Below are positions 31,209-42,142 of a DNA stretch of 64,000 bases, one piece after another. Under the pieces are notes generated by a model that worked only from the letters and a program-made list of their open reading frames with translations, ran no database searches and was not told the origin of the DNA. Origin of the DNA: Heligmosomoides polygyrus polygyrus (Eukaryota; Nematoda; Chromadorea; Rhabditida; Heligmosomidae); assembly GCA_947396885.1 (NCBI GenBank), contig OX377204.1, forward strand, positions 90,530,728-90,594,727, in the 5' to 3' direction. Made by a program: the position numbers and the translations under genes. The stretch's first letter is position 1; each line of letters begins with the position of its first letter.

Positions 31209-34200
31209 ATGCTGACAGGATTTATTCTTCTGTTTTCTCTTATTGCTATTTTTGCGAATATTATCCTAATTTTGGCGTTCATCATTCAGTGGAAGCTGTC
31301 GTACAGCTCACAGGTGGTTTTTCTGTCATCTTTTTCTTCACTACATACTCTCTTATATCTTCGATATCCTATAATAAATTCGTTTTCAAAACAGGCCTTT
31401 TCCCCCATACACAGATCGATTTCCAATACGTCGAGCCCGAAAACACGAAAGGCTTGCATGACATGAACTTGATTCGATCCGGGCGCTTTGATCAGGTTTG
31501 CACGCGAGAGCCTGCAGCTCATACCACTGTTCCAAGCGCCCTCATTAATTGCCGAGACCGCGATCGTTACTCTGTCCTATGCCTATTGGCCAGAGTGCGC
31601 TGTTTCCCACGACGGCTTGCCGATGAGTCGCTTTTCGCGCGGCCTGGGAGCGTGGCAAAATCACTAACGTCAGCACATCGATTGGCGCGCGCCACCTCTC
31701 CCGACTTGCGCGCGCCGCATTCCGCGTCCTGCGCTCTCTCGACGAGGTCTGGCGATCTCGTACTCCCTTCTTCCCTTCCTGATGGCCGTTGTGGGCTTTA
31801 GCCCTGCAGCTCAGGATGTACACAATACGGGTTGCAGCACCAGGAGAGGGCCGCAGTGTCTACTGGGTGCTGCGCTCACCCCGCGACCTCAGAAAACCCA
31901 CTCAACACAACCAAGGAGGACGCATAATCTCCTTCCTCCATTCCTTGCTCTGGATGCGATATTTGATGTCGATTACAGAGTTAAATAAACCTCATGGAGT
32001 ACTGTGTCGTGTTGCAGGAATCGGATGAGTCCCTTCTCTAGCAAGAATGTCAAGGCTGCTCTGTTCATGTGTATTTATGGTTGTCTGGGGTACAGTCCCC
32101 TTAGAGTTTCCGTCAGTGAGCGTCGAGGAGGCTAAGCATCAGACGGCAGGAGGCAAAAAGGGGAGGTCCAGCCTGCAGCTGGAGCTTCATCAATACGGTT
32201 GCAGGCATTACGCTATGGGAAGGCCAATACGCAGGGCTCCTCTTTCCCCTGATATGACATTCATAAGCATCAGATTTAACGGTGTTTTCACCGTTAGGGG
32301 TTAGGGGGTGGTTGATGCATCTGATCCTAGGTGATCCTCGGGTGTTCATGGAGAAACTCTGGCAAGAGATAGTCATTGCTAGTGCGGGTACAGATCGCAA
32401 CGTTAATAATTATTAGGTTAATAATTAGTAACCTAATATTTAATAATGACGAGTGACGAAAGCGTAAAGACCCATGCACACTTCTGCGACACCGCGGCGC
32501 GGCAAGTGAAGCGACGGCTACCTCCGCGAAATCCGGCGGTCGCGGCGCGGTCGCGTTAGAGCATCGTTATAGGCAACGGGGCCGACTTCCGCGTGCATGC
32601 CGCGCCGCCAGGAATGATTTGAACCACTTCAGCCTGCGGCACTCAGCGCGGCGTCGCCTGCCATAGCCGCCGCGACAGTCGCAAGAGTGTGCATGCCCCC
32701 TCCTTGCGGCACGTGTCGCAGTGTCGCGCCGCGGCCGTCGCGGCTCTATGCTTCATCATGGCCGCGCCGCGGTGTCGCAGAAGTGTACATGGGCTTTAAG
32801 AGAGCTCTGTGCACACAGGAAACTTGTCGTACTAAGAATCAGCCGCAAGCCTATTAGTGCAATGTTTGAATTTTCAGCACTTCACCTACTTCGTGTTGAA
32901 TATGAGCATGTCCGGACTACTTTACGCCGCGACGAATCTGTGGGTGTCCGTACCCTGTACACTTGACATGTGCCCGTTTATAAGGTAAAGACTTAAGTAG
33001 TTCACATTTTGGGAATTGAATTAAGAATCATTTTTAGCACTGATCATTTGATGGTCGTCCTGGCTACTCCAAATTCACTGGCTCATTGGGTTTATCTGCT
33101 GTCGGCGATGTCCTTCACCATCTACAGGTTCGGTCTCTTCATGTCGAAAAGCTTCTCAGACAGGACAACATGCATTAAGGTCAGTCACAGGTACATGCTT
33201 GAAAGCCTCACTCTAAAGACCAATTACTGCGAAATTTGGCGCTGCAAGTTCGTTATTAACTTCGCTCGAAAACGAAGCCATCGCCGTTTTTTAAACATCT
33301 TATTCTGCATTTCGCTGAACTTTCTTTGCATGGTTTCATACAGAATTTGAATGAAAATGAGATCGGAGAATATGTTATAGTTCTCTTATCTCGAATTTTG
33401 CCAATTTTAGGTCGTGTCAAAAAATGGAAAGTCAAAAAAAAGACCTTTGCTGAGGAACGTTTACGTTTTGGACACGTTTGAGGTTTTTGCGCAGTGTTAT
33501 AAACCATTCCAAAGGCGACGGTGTGTTCTATAAGAATGTATTCGGTTTTTTCGTTTTGATTTTCGTTAAATTACTTTTACTTTTTGAGTAACACAGTAAA
33601 TGCTACATGGAATTTATAGAGGCTTTTTCTTTTTCCACAGAACTGGTTTACAGCGATAATATTTCCACAACTGTCCAACCAGTTGCACACACAAGACATA
33701 CATACATACATTCATACTCACCTTTATGGTTCCTCAGCAGGTGTTGTCCTATCGGCGACCACAACTCCTCCTTTCCGCTCCATTTCTGGCGTCATACTTC
33801 CAGTGTAGCAGACTGCGTTCCCTAAACGACCTCGAGAATGACTCGGCCCATCTTGTCGACCGTCTTCCCAGCGGCCTCTCCTTGTTTTGTGGAAACCATT
33901 CGGTAACTTACATTGCATCTATCGTCTTTCCGTCGAAGTAAGTGAGTAGCCCAGCGATGCTTCGAGTTTTTAATGCATTGCAGCGGGTCCATAAGACGCA
34001 ACTTATCCCTTACCTTAGGTATGAATTTCGTAAACTGAGCAGCATTGTTGACGTCTTCAGAAGAGATCTTTCCAAATCGCGATTTGTCGACTGCGTTGAT
34101 GAAACGTTGCTCTCTTGTCAGGTTACGTTTCAGTTACGTAGTGTAATGATGGCAATACAGACAAGTTGAAGATCGTGACCCTGAGGTCAGGGTCTCTTAT

Positions 34201-36993
34201 CTGTCGCGCAACAATTTAGGAAAATAAGTAAGCAAATAGAAAGAAAACGTTGGTTACAATTGTCAAGTCCAATTCAGTACTCGTTTTTAGGCACTGGTAA
34301 TCGCTCCCTGGGCACTGACCTCACTGCTCATCTTTGGCACGACGGGTTTGGGCTGCTATAAGCGATACAATCGGCTCTCCTTGAGCTACACCTATAACTG
34401 CTCTAATTGCAATATCTTCCGTGAGGTTCCAACGGCTGGCATGATACTTGAGCAGATTGCCATCCAGAGACACGTCCTAGTTTTCAGTCGGAATATCGTT
34501 CATCGACGTGAACTTTTACGCTGGTCAAGCCATTCCGTTGGCGATGATCACCGCCTATGTGATAATTCTGGCATCAGTTTATCGAAGTCGCAGACGCAAT
34601 GTCGGCTTTCACCGACGACAATCTCGGGTTGACACGAAACTGGTTAGTTACGCGAAGTCTTTTAACTAATGGTAAACGATTCAGTATCCACAAACTACGT
34701 TTTTCATCAGGCATTTCAATTCACTGTCATCTGCTGCTCTCAATACCTGGCGGCGTTCTTGTTCTTCGTCGTGCCTAAACTCAGTGGAGGAGGCGTGATT
34801 GGCGTGTTACTCATGAACAGCATAGGTATCCTTTCTTAGCTTTTTCATTTTTTGAATTTGTGTAGTCTATGTGAAATAGACGGCAGGTTTTCTCGACTGT
34901 GTTTATGGAAGGCAGATGGCACCTCGTCGCATTGGTGGCGAACGAATCTAAGCGAAATCCAGAGATAATTCAAAAGTAGAACGCACACGGTTACGCACAA
35001 TTGCCTACTTGCATACATGTAATTGTTCACACTTTTCCGGATCAGATGTAAAAGGATAGTGGATCCGCAATACCATGCCCTAATCGACCGCGATCAATCG
35101 CATCGCGCCGTTATTAAGAGCGACGGGATCCGACGCTGAGCGGTGCAGTTGGTTACTGATTCACGCGATTCGCTCCAGCCAGGTGGCGTCGTCGCTGAGC
35201 GACGCGATCAATCAATTTGGTTTCTATGTATGGCACCGCATCGTACAACGATGGAAGTATAAACGGGCCTCAAGCGAAAATTCAGCATCTCGAAATGGTG
35301 TGGTGATGTGGCTCTGCGCCTGCTCGATTCTGCGGTTCTGTGTGATTTTACGTTGACCCCACTCGATGAGAGGACGCCTCCCTCCATCGCCCCATCTCGT
35401 CTTACCCTCGCTTCCGCTCTGCCGGCTGCCCTCAACTATATTAGTTCGTGATCATTGTGTTCGTATTTTATTGCATCGCGTGCCATGTTCTTGTTCCATA
35501 AAGTTTTTGTTGTTTTAAAACTTGTGCACTTTGCGTGTCCACCGTTCTAACGGGCGGTATCCAAATTCTAAGTGACCCACGTGATCCAGTGATCCACAAG
35601 TCCTTTATAGAGATCACACACTGATCTAGCCTGTAGAAGAATCTCTGCAAACAGCTTCCGACCGGGGATACCTCATCCTTTTATGCTTGTTTCACTTTTC
35701 TAGCGGTGCCCCGCTTCGACTAGGATAGATCCGCACTTTGTAGCATTTCAGCTTTTACTGTTGCGTTATGAAGTTCAGTATCTCAGTGATTTGAACATGC
35801 CGCTCTTACAAGAAAGCGAACTGCTTCCCTGCTTATCTAACCCTATGGCATTACGGATAAGGACTAAAAAACTGTTACTCGATTGAGATGCGCTACGCAT
35901 GTGATGTTATGTAGACGGTTTAAATTAGTAGAAAAGCAAATGAACAACTTCGGCTGGTAAATTAGCTTTGTTCACTTAAGCAGTGGTTAGAGACCATTGA
36001 AATACAAGCGCTATATATCTTTCTGGCAGATGTTTCTGAGCATTCTAACTATCTTTCGCCAGAATTTCTAATTCAAGGCCTACTAAAGTCTTGATTTAAG
36101 AGTTTCGTGAAATATCGGGCCAATCTTTTCTGCTTCAAATCTAAGTACCATCAGGAAAACCAATCACCTAGTGCTGCATATTATGCTTTATGATACCGTC
36201 GTTTTAAAGAAACGCGTGGCGTCGCACGTTCATGAATGACTTGAAAGTTATGAATATTTCTAGGCAGGAGTGCGAAGAAATAGCCCAGGACAGATAGCGG
36301 TGGAAAGTGTTCGTTGCCCTATGCTCTCAACAGCACGGGAGGAACTAAGTACTAAGTACTACGTACTATTATGTTTCATGATACCTGGGGGGAGGTGGAG
36401 TTTGAATGCGTCTTTGTGTAGTCGCCCGAGAAAGCTAGTCAATCCACCTATTAGTGGTTCACTTCATTCACTTTAAGCCTAAAGTGGCTATTACCAAGAT
36501 TATAAGCTGTTATAACGATGATGTTTTATCAATCAAACTCAGGCGATAGGTGGGAATCGAACCCGCACCACTCGCTGACCTGGCTGGGATATACGACGCT
36601 ATTACATCTCCGGCGCCCCTGCATCGAAAAAATGCCCAGAGCAATTCTGTCCAGTTAGCAGATGATGAGGATTTGATCCCACATTGGCGCTAGAGTTTTG
36701 GTCGAAACAAAAATATAACACTTTACAGCCTTATTAGAGTTTCATCCGTTCCATCCTCTATTATTGTGGTTCCTTCGAAAATGAATGGCCTAATGGCAGT
36801 TACTATAAATTCCATCATTCCAGGAACAATCAACGTGTCCGTGAATCCGATCGTGCTCCTCCTGTTCAATAGCCAAATTCGCAGCAGTGTACGAATGATC
36901 TGTGACTGTTCCAAGGCTCAGTCGGTTGTACAAGATCTGACTCCAACGCAGTGGCCAACAGCTCCACGACAAATTTCATGGGTCTCTAAATAG
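31209..36993 (+). CDS. Rhodopsin-like seven-transmembrane receptor, probable nematode chemoreceptor (10 exons)
   Basis: A G-protein-coupled receptor of the cell membrane, probably sensory; ligand unknown. Exons: 31209-31297 (or 31313), 32018-32089, 33038-33179, 33872-33937, 33984-34018, 34061-34121, 34291-34420, 34488-34642, 34711-34825, 36824-36993. All borders have GT and AG, and phases agree from exon 2 to the TAG stop. Total is about 344 residues, normal for class A. Landmarks: Asn in TM1 (LIAIFANIILIL), Asp in TM2 (GCLGTDHLMVVLA), a Cys exactly 25 residues before the Arg of SVERV at the end of TM3 (the class A C3.25 to R3.50 spacing), Trp in TM4 (VIAPWAL), loop-2 Cys (YNCSNCNIF), TM5 IPLAMITAYVIILASVY, TM6 AFQFTVICCSQYLAAF, and TM7 with VNPIVLLLFN. 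The exon 1 donor is uncertain: the good site at 31313 breaks phase and the in-phase site at 31297 is weak. TM3 is poorly hydrophobic. The ATG lies four bases after TTTTGCAG, which suits trans-splicing. Class (srsx-like or other) is not assigned. Confidence 0.75.
31520..32017. other. GC-rich intron segment of the receptor gene
   Basis: About 31530-31830 is GC-rich with several CGCGCG words, and the long open frames here (200 codons plus, 92 minus) are a result of that. It lies between receptor exons 1 and 2. Confidence 0.45.
32468..32796. mobile_element. GC-rich Harbinger-like MITE in a receptor intron
   Basis: A 329-base element with 35-base terminal inverted repeats: AGACCCATGCACACTTCTGC... 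at the left and AAGCCCATGTACACTTCTGC... read inward at the right, continuing GACACCGCGGCGCGG in both. It is flanked by TAA on both sides (32465-32467 and 32797-32799), the three-base target type of PIF/Harbinger elements. The interior is very GC-rich with repeated CGGCGCGG and GTCGCG words and no coding capacity. It sits in the intron between receptor exons 2 and 3. Confidence 0.85.
33180..33871 (+). other. Receptor intron 3
   Basis: Between AAG/GTCAGT at 33180 and TTCCCAG at 33871. It contains a GGTTTTTGCGCAGTGTTATAAACCA segment similar to one on the minus strand at 44300-44360, hence a dispersed repeat. An alternative exon after CTTTTTTCCACAG (33650) reading NWFTAIIFPQLSN is possible but does not keep phase. 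Confidence 0.45.
36540..36620 (-). repeat. tRNA-like repeat head (SINE or tRNA pseudogene)
   Basis: On minus it contains a B box (GGGTTCGATTCCCAC) at about 36552-36570 and an upstream GGCGCCGGAGATGTAATAGC region in the A-box position. The arms do not fold into a full cloverleaf, so it is a pseudogene or SINE head. Confidence 0.5.
36655..36722 (+). repeat. Second tRNA-like repeat, shares its 3' part with 53157-53260
   Basis: A B-box-like GGATTTGATCCCACAT is followed by GGCGCTAGAGTTTTGGTCG and AAACAAAAATAT. The copy at 53205-53255 has the same order (GGTTCGAGTCTCGC, then GACGCTAGAGTTCTGATCG and ACAAAATAT). The shared non-tRNA downstream part indicates a tRNA-derived SINE family different from SINE-A. 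Confidence 0.5.
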
Positions 36994-37075
36994 CGTTCTC
37001 GTTGCATTACTTTACCGCTTATTGCCTGCTGTAGAAGGTTGTTCGTCTTGTTTTCACTTCTCCTCAGGATCTGTA

Positions 37076-37081
37076 AATAAA
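37076..37081 (+). promoter_or_regulatory. Polyadenylation signal AATAAA for the receptor gene
   Basis: The canonical hexamer lies 83 bases after the receptor stop codon, a normal distance for a nematode 3' untranslated region. Confidence 0.6.
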
Positions 37082-37441
37082 TCTCGTTTCGCCTCTACTC
37101 CACCATCTTCCTAAAGGTATTTCAAGGATTTTGTACGGAAAAGACCTCAAAAACTACCCTAAAGAAAAGTGGCACTCCTCGAAATTATTTACACATAAAC
37201 AATGCTTTTCCGTGGATTCTAATCTTAAAAGGTTTACACTTTTTCGTAAGCAGCTATAGAGGTTAGAGATTCTTACGCAGTTACAATGATATGATCTTGT
37301 GATCCATCTGCACCTGGGCTTAGTTCTTCAAATTTGTTTGAGTTGGCTTTTTGGACGTTACCAAACTCTCTGCTGGGTTTTTGACGCACTAAGTACCTCT
37401 CTGCACTCCTGAATATTTATTAGTAATAACCAATTAGTGAA
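37082..37441. other. Unassigned non-coding stretch
   Basis: Downstream of the receptor gene; no feature recognised. Confidence 0.5.
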
Positions 37442-37773
37442 ATCGTCGACGTTCGAAGATCAGAGACGCTGTCGCATTGACCGCGCCATCTAAAATTAGG
37501 TGAGCCGGCCGTGTACTGTGCTTCACACACACTCGCTGGATGAGAGCCGTCATCGACTGGATTCCTCGGGAAGTCAAGAGAACACCAGAATGACATCAAC
37601 GCGTTGGTCAGACTTGTTCGTGAAAGCCTGATCGAACGATATGACACTTCTCGTGACCCTCGAGCAAGAAGGATCCATTGGAGCGCTCTGACACGTAACA
37701 GGGACGAATGGAGACACTGCTGGCAATCGCTCGAGCAACTCGATGATCAACGGGATGACAGGGGACAGTGATA
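37442..37773 (+). mobile_element. RTE 3' fragment (first RTE subfamily)
   Basis: CGACGTTCGAAGATCAGAGA through GATGACAGGGGACAGTGATAC aligns along its whole length with 19288-19610 of the intact RTE copy, with small deletions that break the frame. It has the same TGATAC end. Confidence 0.9.
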
Positions 37774-38389
37774 CGTAGGCAAGTAAATAAATAAGTAAAT
37801 AAATAAGCTAAAACACTTAACGTATGATGAGATTAAGATACCTGACAGATTAACTTGTAGGCCTCTATACCTTGCTTTCAGATCCCTTCTAGTCATTTAA
37901 ATCGATAAATTTTTAATCTAAAATTCTACAATTGGATACCAATCTTGGCGAACGGCTATACCAGGACACTAACAGTTAAACAACGCTACGTAATGATTCA
38001 TCGAAAGTCGAACTTGTATTGTCCTCCTAGTCACTTTAATCGACTTTTTGAGCAAAAATCTTCCATTCGTTGCAAGTTTAGAATATGACAAATTCCACGG
38101 CAGTTTTCTAAAGCGTGTTCCTCAAGGATGCGTTTTGCCTTTCGTTCATAGAGAAAGGATCTTCTATGACAAGCTGCTCCGTTTTTATACACCTTTACCG
38201 TAGCCTTAACTGATGAGAGGTGGCCTTTTATTTTGGACCGTTTTCAGCGGTGGTAACTTATTTCTTGAAACTCTATTATCTTTCCAATCCAGTTTTAAGA
38301 AGCTATAAAATTTGAAGCTCATTTTTAAACCCAGCAAAGTCAACGTTTTTCGAAATAGAGCAAAACCGGAATCTGGCTATATATATTTA
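37774..38389. other. Unassigned stretch, possibly further LINE relics
   Basis: A few phrases near 38080-38170 (GTGTTCCTCAAGGATGCG, then TTTTGCC) resemble the VPQGCVLP region of reverse transcriptases on plus, but the match is too short to name an element. Confidence 0.35.
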
Positions 38390-38680
38390 TTTAAAGCATG
38401 CATTAAATACGCAACAATATACTATACAATGTACCCATCCCAAACCAAATAAAGCTTGCAAAAAAAACGACAAGATCCAGGCAGATCGAAGATGACATTT
38501 CTCCTAACGGAAGTTTTAAATGCATTTTTCGACAAACTAAGGTTTTCGTTTTTGGCTAGTAACGATTTCATCACATTCAGACACCTGTGGATGATGAAAC
38601 ATGATCTAATCCGTGTTCTAGCAACCGAGACATAAAGCATTGTTTTCGCTCTCCTTCTTCTGACAATGACCAAAAAATGT
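38390..38680 (-). mobile_element. CR1-like LINE C-terminal fragment
   Basis: An 83-residue minus frame at 38673-38422 includes RTRIRSCFIIHRCLNVMKSL and LSLSKNAFKTSVRR, corresponding to the 'WNSLP...FK' end of CR1-type proteins in decayed form. An AT-rich tail with TTTATTTAAA follows. Confidence 0.55.
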
Positions 38681-39419
38681 TATCGGGTCTATAGACATTT
38701 CCATGTGAGAATTTTGTAAATTCTTAAGGGTTCAGCTAGTTTCTCTTTTTTATAAATCGACGAGAGACCAAGAATTTTAGATCTGTCATTCCTTCCGGAG
38801 AAGGTAATCCATTGCGTAGCACCTCACAACTAACTTCCGTTGCAAAACTGTTGTGTACGCTCTCAAGAAGGCAATTGTCTTTTTCCTTACAAGGACTGAA
38901 CAACAATCTATTTAATTATTCAATTATTTATTCAAAGACGTGTCATACAATACACGTGGATCAAAATGAAGAGAGGCAAATCAAATAAAACCAGGACATA
39001 TCAAACTCAAGACTCAAGAAAAGATCGCCAAACAAGTTACAACACTAAATTAGCTCAAAAAGAGAGATTCCTATAGGCGAGGAAGCCTGACCTAGCCTGC
39101 GTCCTTGCAACAGACACATAGGTTCTAAGTTTCCCTATTCTATTTGTAGATAGTGGAGACTTGAAAAATGGGCAGCAGGTCAACTGAAACAGTGTTAGTT
39201 TGGATTTTTAACAACATGAGCAAATCAGCCTTTTTTCTGGAACACAGACTAGGAAGACCAAGCAACTTTGCTCTAGTGGATCCATTCGGCAGATCACAAT
39301 ATTGGTGTCCATAACATCTCATAAACAGCTTGCGTGTATAATTTTCCTTCCAATAAACCGATATCATTCCTTCTGGTGGGGTTGAACACGTTACAATTGG
39401 TCGCAAATATGTTTTGTAG

Positions 39420-39609
39420 GGGACGCGTGGAGCGCAGTCGGAGAAGGCGCCGGCTGTCGTCTGCGCCGATACCAGGTTCCTGATTCGGATTGCCCGTCAA
39501 GGCCAACCAAGCCTTCCATCTCTCCGGTGTCGGTGAATTGGTATCAGACTTGTCATGCGCATCCCAAAGAGGATTGAATAACGCCGTCCTTTATCTTTTA
39601 TCCTTTTTA
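39420..39609 (+). mobile_element. SINE-A, internally deleted, inserted in a LINE
   Basis: GGGACGCGTGGAGCGCAGTC to CGTCCTTTATCTTTTATCCT. About 100 bases are missing between GGTATCAGACTTGTC and ATGCGCATCCC. Flanked by GTTTTGTAG (39411-39419) and GTCTTGTAG (39610-39618), a 9-base target duplication with one change. The LINE frame continues on both sides. Confidence 0.88.
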
Positions 39610-40726
39610 GTCTTGTAGCAAGCAGCAACACCTGGTGGTCGCTGGATTTCAGAATATTGAAAAGGTTGTAGACTCTATGATTTGTCTTGTTTACCAACAT
39701 CTCATAATGTTTACTGAAGTTCAAATTGTTAGTTGTCATAAAGCCTAAATCTCAACATCATCTACCAATTTAAGCTCAGTGTCGCGAAGTCTATAAGACT
39801 GCGGCCTGTTCCCTGTCCTTGTCCCAATGCGAAGGTAGCAAGATTTTTCGGCATTAAGCGGTATTCCCCACTGGTCGGCCCATTCACTTATAAAATCGAT
39901 AGCTTTTTGAATTTTTTGATAATCGTCATCATTTTCTACTGCACTGTATGTCTTAACATCGTCAGCAAACATTATACATCTTACTCCTAACCGTTCTATC
40001 GAATCAGGTAACACCTAAGTATAAATCAGAAAAAGAAGCGGGGACAGTATCCCTCCTTGAGGAACGCCACTATAAACGTTAAACACAGACGAGAGGTGAC
40101 CGTCTACCTTTACCTGGTATGTACGTCCCGTGAGAAAGAAAGTCTTGAGTCCACTCGACTTATCTAGGGTGTAATCCAACATATTTCATTTTTCTTAGAA
40201 AATATGTGATTGAGACTTTATCGAACGCTTTCGAAAAATCAAAATAAATAACATCCGTATGTTTCTTACAGTCAAGATTTTTAGACCGGTCACTTAGGGT
40301 CGTCAGCACAGCAGTCTCTACCAATTTGCCTGCTAAAAAGCCATAGTGATTCTTGAATGACGTTGCTGATGTTTCAGTATATGCTTCTTGGGATGTTTCA
40401 GTATATCCTTTTTAACATTTTTTTTTTCAAATGCTCTTGCGAAAGTAGAGGTGATCCTTACAAGGCGGTAATTTCCTGGATCATTTAAAGGAGGATTTTC
40501 AGAGATAGGTGTAACAAAGGCGTGCTTCCATCTTAATGGCAGTTTAGCCGTTATAAAACTAAAGTTGAAAATATGCTCAAGTGGGTATACTAGGTGTCCG
40601 GCGACTTTTCTCACAAACGCGAGAGGTACAAAGTCAGGAGAGACAGAGAAGGAAGTTAGCCATTTTGTTAAGATTTCTAGGATCTCTTCTACATATATGA
40701 AACCATAAACCAACTATGTTTCTAAC

Positions 40727-40832
40727 AGTCAAGATTTTTGGACCAGAGATTTAGGATTGTCAGCACAGCAGTCTCTACCGATCTGCCTGGTAAAAAGCTG
40801 TAGTGTTTTCTTGAGATGACGTTGCTGTATGT
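40727..40832 (-). repeat. Partial duplication of the LINE at 40263-40370
   Basis: TTTCTAACAGTCAAGATTTT and the following hundred bases repeat 40266-40370 with about 85 percent identity by eye, placed upstream of the rest of the LINE in the same orientation. It is a local rearrangement or part of a second LINE copy. Confidence 0.7.
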
Positions 40833-41256
40833 ATATGGAGTTCAGACAAGCCCAAATCCTACACAGACCAGGCGTGTTCCACTTGTTGTTGCTCGTTCGC
40901 CGTGCGAAGCTAATTTCGCTGCGTTATTCGTATTGACGTAGACGTGTAGGTGCCATTTCTTGACACCGGTTACGATGCAGCTGCAATGGTGTTGTCGTGG
41001 TTGTTTATTCCTAGTTGTTCCGCGACATAATAGCAAATATACGACTGCAGCCCGTTTTCTAGACAAGATGTGAGGCAACCCTGCTTCGCATTTTGGATGC
41101 TAAAGATGTCTATCACTCGTTTAGCCGTAAGCATAGCATCGCGCTCCGATGATGTACTACTGGCTACCTTAGTGGAGGACTAACACTCTTGAGTACATAA
41201 TACTCAATGGGATTTTCCGGAAAAGGTGTAGAACCTCATATGTTTATTTATTCGTG
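40833..41256. other. Unassigned non-coding stretch
   Basis: No feature recognised. Confidence 0.5.
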
Positions 41257-41867
41257 CCGTTTTCACGTCGAATTAGACATTTTTCAAATCAAATTCGACG
41301 CACTACCAAGCTAGCTTTAAAACTTTAAATAATCGAAAAAACGAACTCTTCAAACCGATATGACTTTCCGGGGGTTAAGCTACGGAAAGAGCAAGATGGT
41401 TAGGATAATTATTCGTTCAAGGAAAAGTTGGTATTGAATTTTTTTCATTTATCTGTGTCAATAATTCCAATTTTATATTATTTTTATTTTTAGAAAAACC
41501 ATTAACAAATTAAAATTGGTTTCAAAGAACAGCAAAGACCCAAGCATAAAGCACATCGAAAGATCAGATTGCGCCTCTGGAAAAGTTCGCTGCGACTTTT
41601 GTTTGATTGATAGTGTAAATGCCAACCATCAAATTGAGGATATGTGTGTTCTATACAGTTATTTTGTTGCGTCAAACTTGTGACAAGCTCTATGCAATCA
41701 GAAATTCAGCAATCATTGGAATAAAAATCGCGACGCCTTAGGCGAGGGAATGGCGCAATCTGTTTCTAGGCACTAAGAATGGCTGCGTTTCTACTCCCTC
41801 AAACAAATTTTGAACTACTATTCCTTGAAAAATTAGAATTTTATGAAATTTCAAGTAATATTTAAGA
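41257..41867. mobile_element. TIR-0.8 element, copy f, right end missing
   Basis: The left end CCGTTTTCACGTCGAATTAG and the whole middle are present (TCAGATTGCGCCTC..., ATTGATAGTGTAAATGC). It stops where a minus-strand SINE tail begins at 41868. Confidence 0.8.
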
Positions 41868-42142
41868 AGGATAAAGAATAACGGACAGTGCAAATCAATT
41901 CCTTCTGATATGCGCCACGCATTCTACTTCTACGGCATGTCGTCGAGGCAATTTTAAGGCCCATAGAGTGGCTTGCGCTGCTAATCAACTCCGTGTTTAT
42001 TCCTTCTGGTAAGTCTGGTAGCAATTCATCGACCCGTAGGAGATAGATAGATTGGTTTGCATAGGGGGATGCAAAACAGCAGCCCGAAATCAAGTGTTCA
42101 CGATAGCCGGAACCTTGTCCAACTGCCCTACCTCGCAGCTTT
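41868..42142 (-). mobile_element. SINE-A, diverged copy
   Basis: A minus-strand copy with the tail complement AAGGATAAAGAATAACGGAC next to the TIR-0.8 element, the TGCGCCACGCATTCTACTTC block, and a degraded head. Confidence 0.75.

Larger units (their letters stand above)
34826..36823 (+). other. Receptor intron 9 with repeats
   Basis: A 1,998-base intron between AACAGCATA-G/GTATCC and TTCCAG/GAACAATC. It holds a short SINE-A fragment near 35885-35925 (minus, GAGATGCGCTACGCATG) and the tRNA-like repeats at 36540-36720. The remainder shows nothing I recognise. The split Gly codon (G/GA) confirms the junction. Confidence 0.6.
38930..40832 (-). mobile_element. CR1-like LINE, decayed, containing a SINE
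   Basis: Minus-strand pieces in order from the 5' side: SPDFVPLAFVRKVAGHL and LPLRWKHAFVTPI near 40640-40490, DPGNYRLVRIT (block 1), a KHTDVIYFDFSKAFDKV region near 40270-40215 (catalytic Asp), GVRCIMFADDVKTYSAV near 39985-39940 (catalytic Asp-Asp), EWADQWGIPLNAEKSCYLRIG, then NLFNILKSSDHQVLLLATRL. The SINE at 39420-39609 interrupts this, and the frame resumes as YKTYLRPIVTCS. The C-terminus (LLGLPSLCSRKKADLLMLLK) lies near 39240-39190, and a TTTATT-rich tail near 38930. Several frameshifts make it inactive. Confidence 0.85.

Noticed and set aside
33651..33720. Alternative receptor exon after CTTTTTTCCACAG reading NWFTAIIFPQLSN
   Set aside because: It follows a good acceptor, but no donor keeps phase with the next exon, whereas exon 3 joined to 33872-33937 gives the exact Cys-to-Arg spacing of class A receptors.
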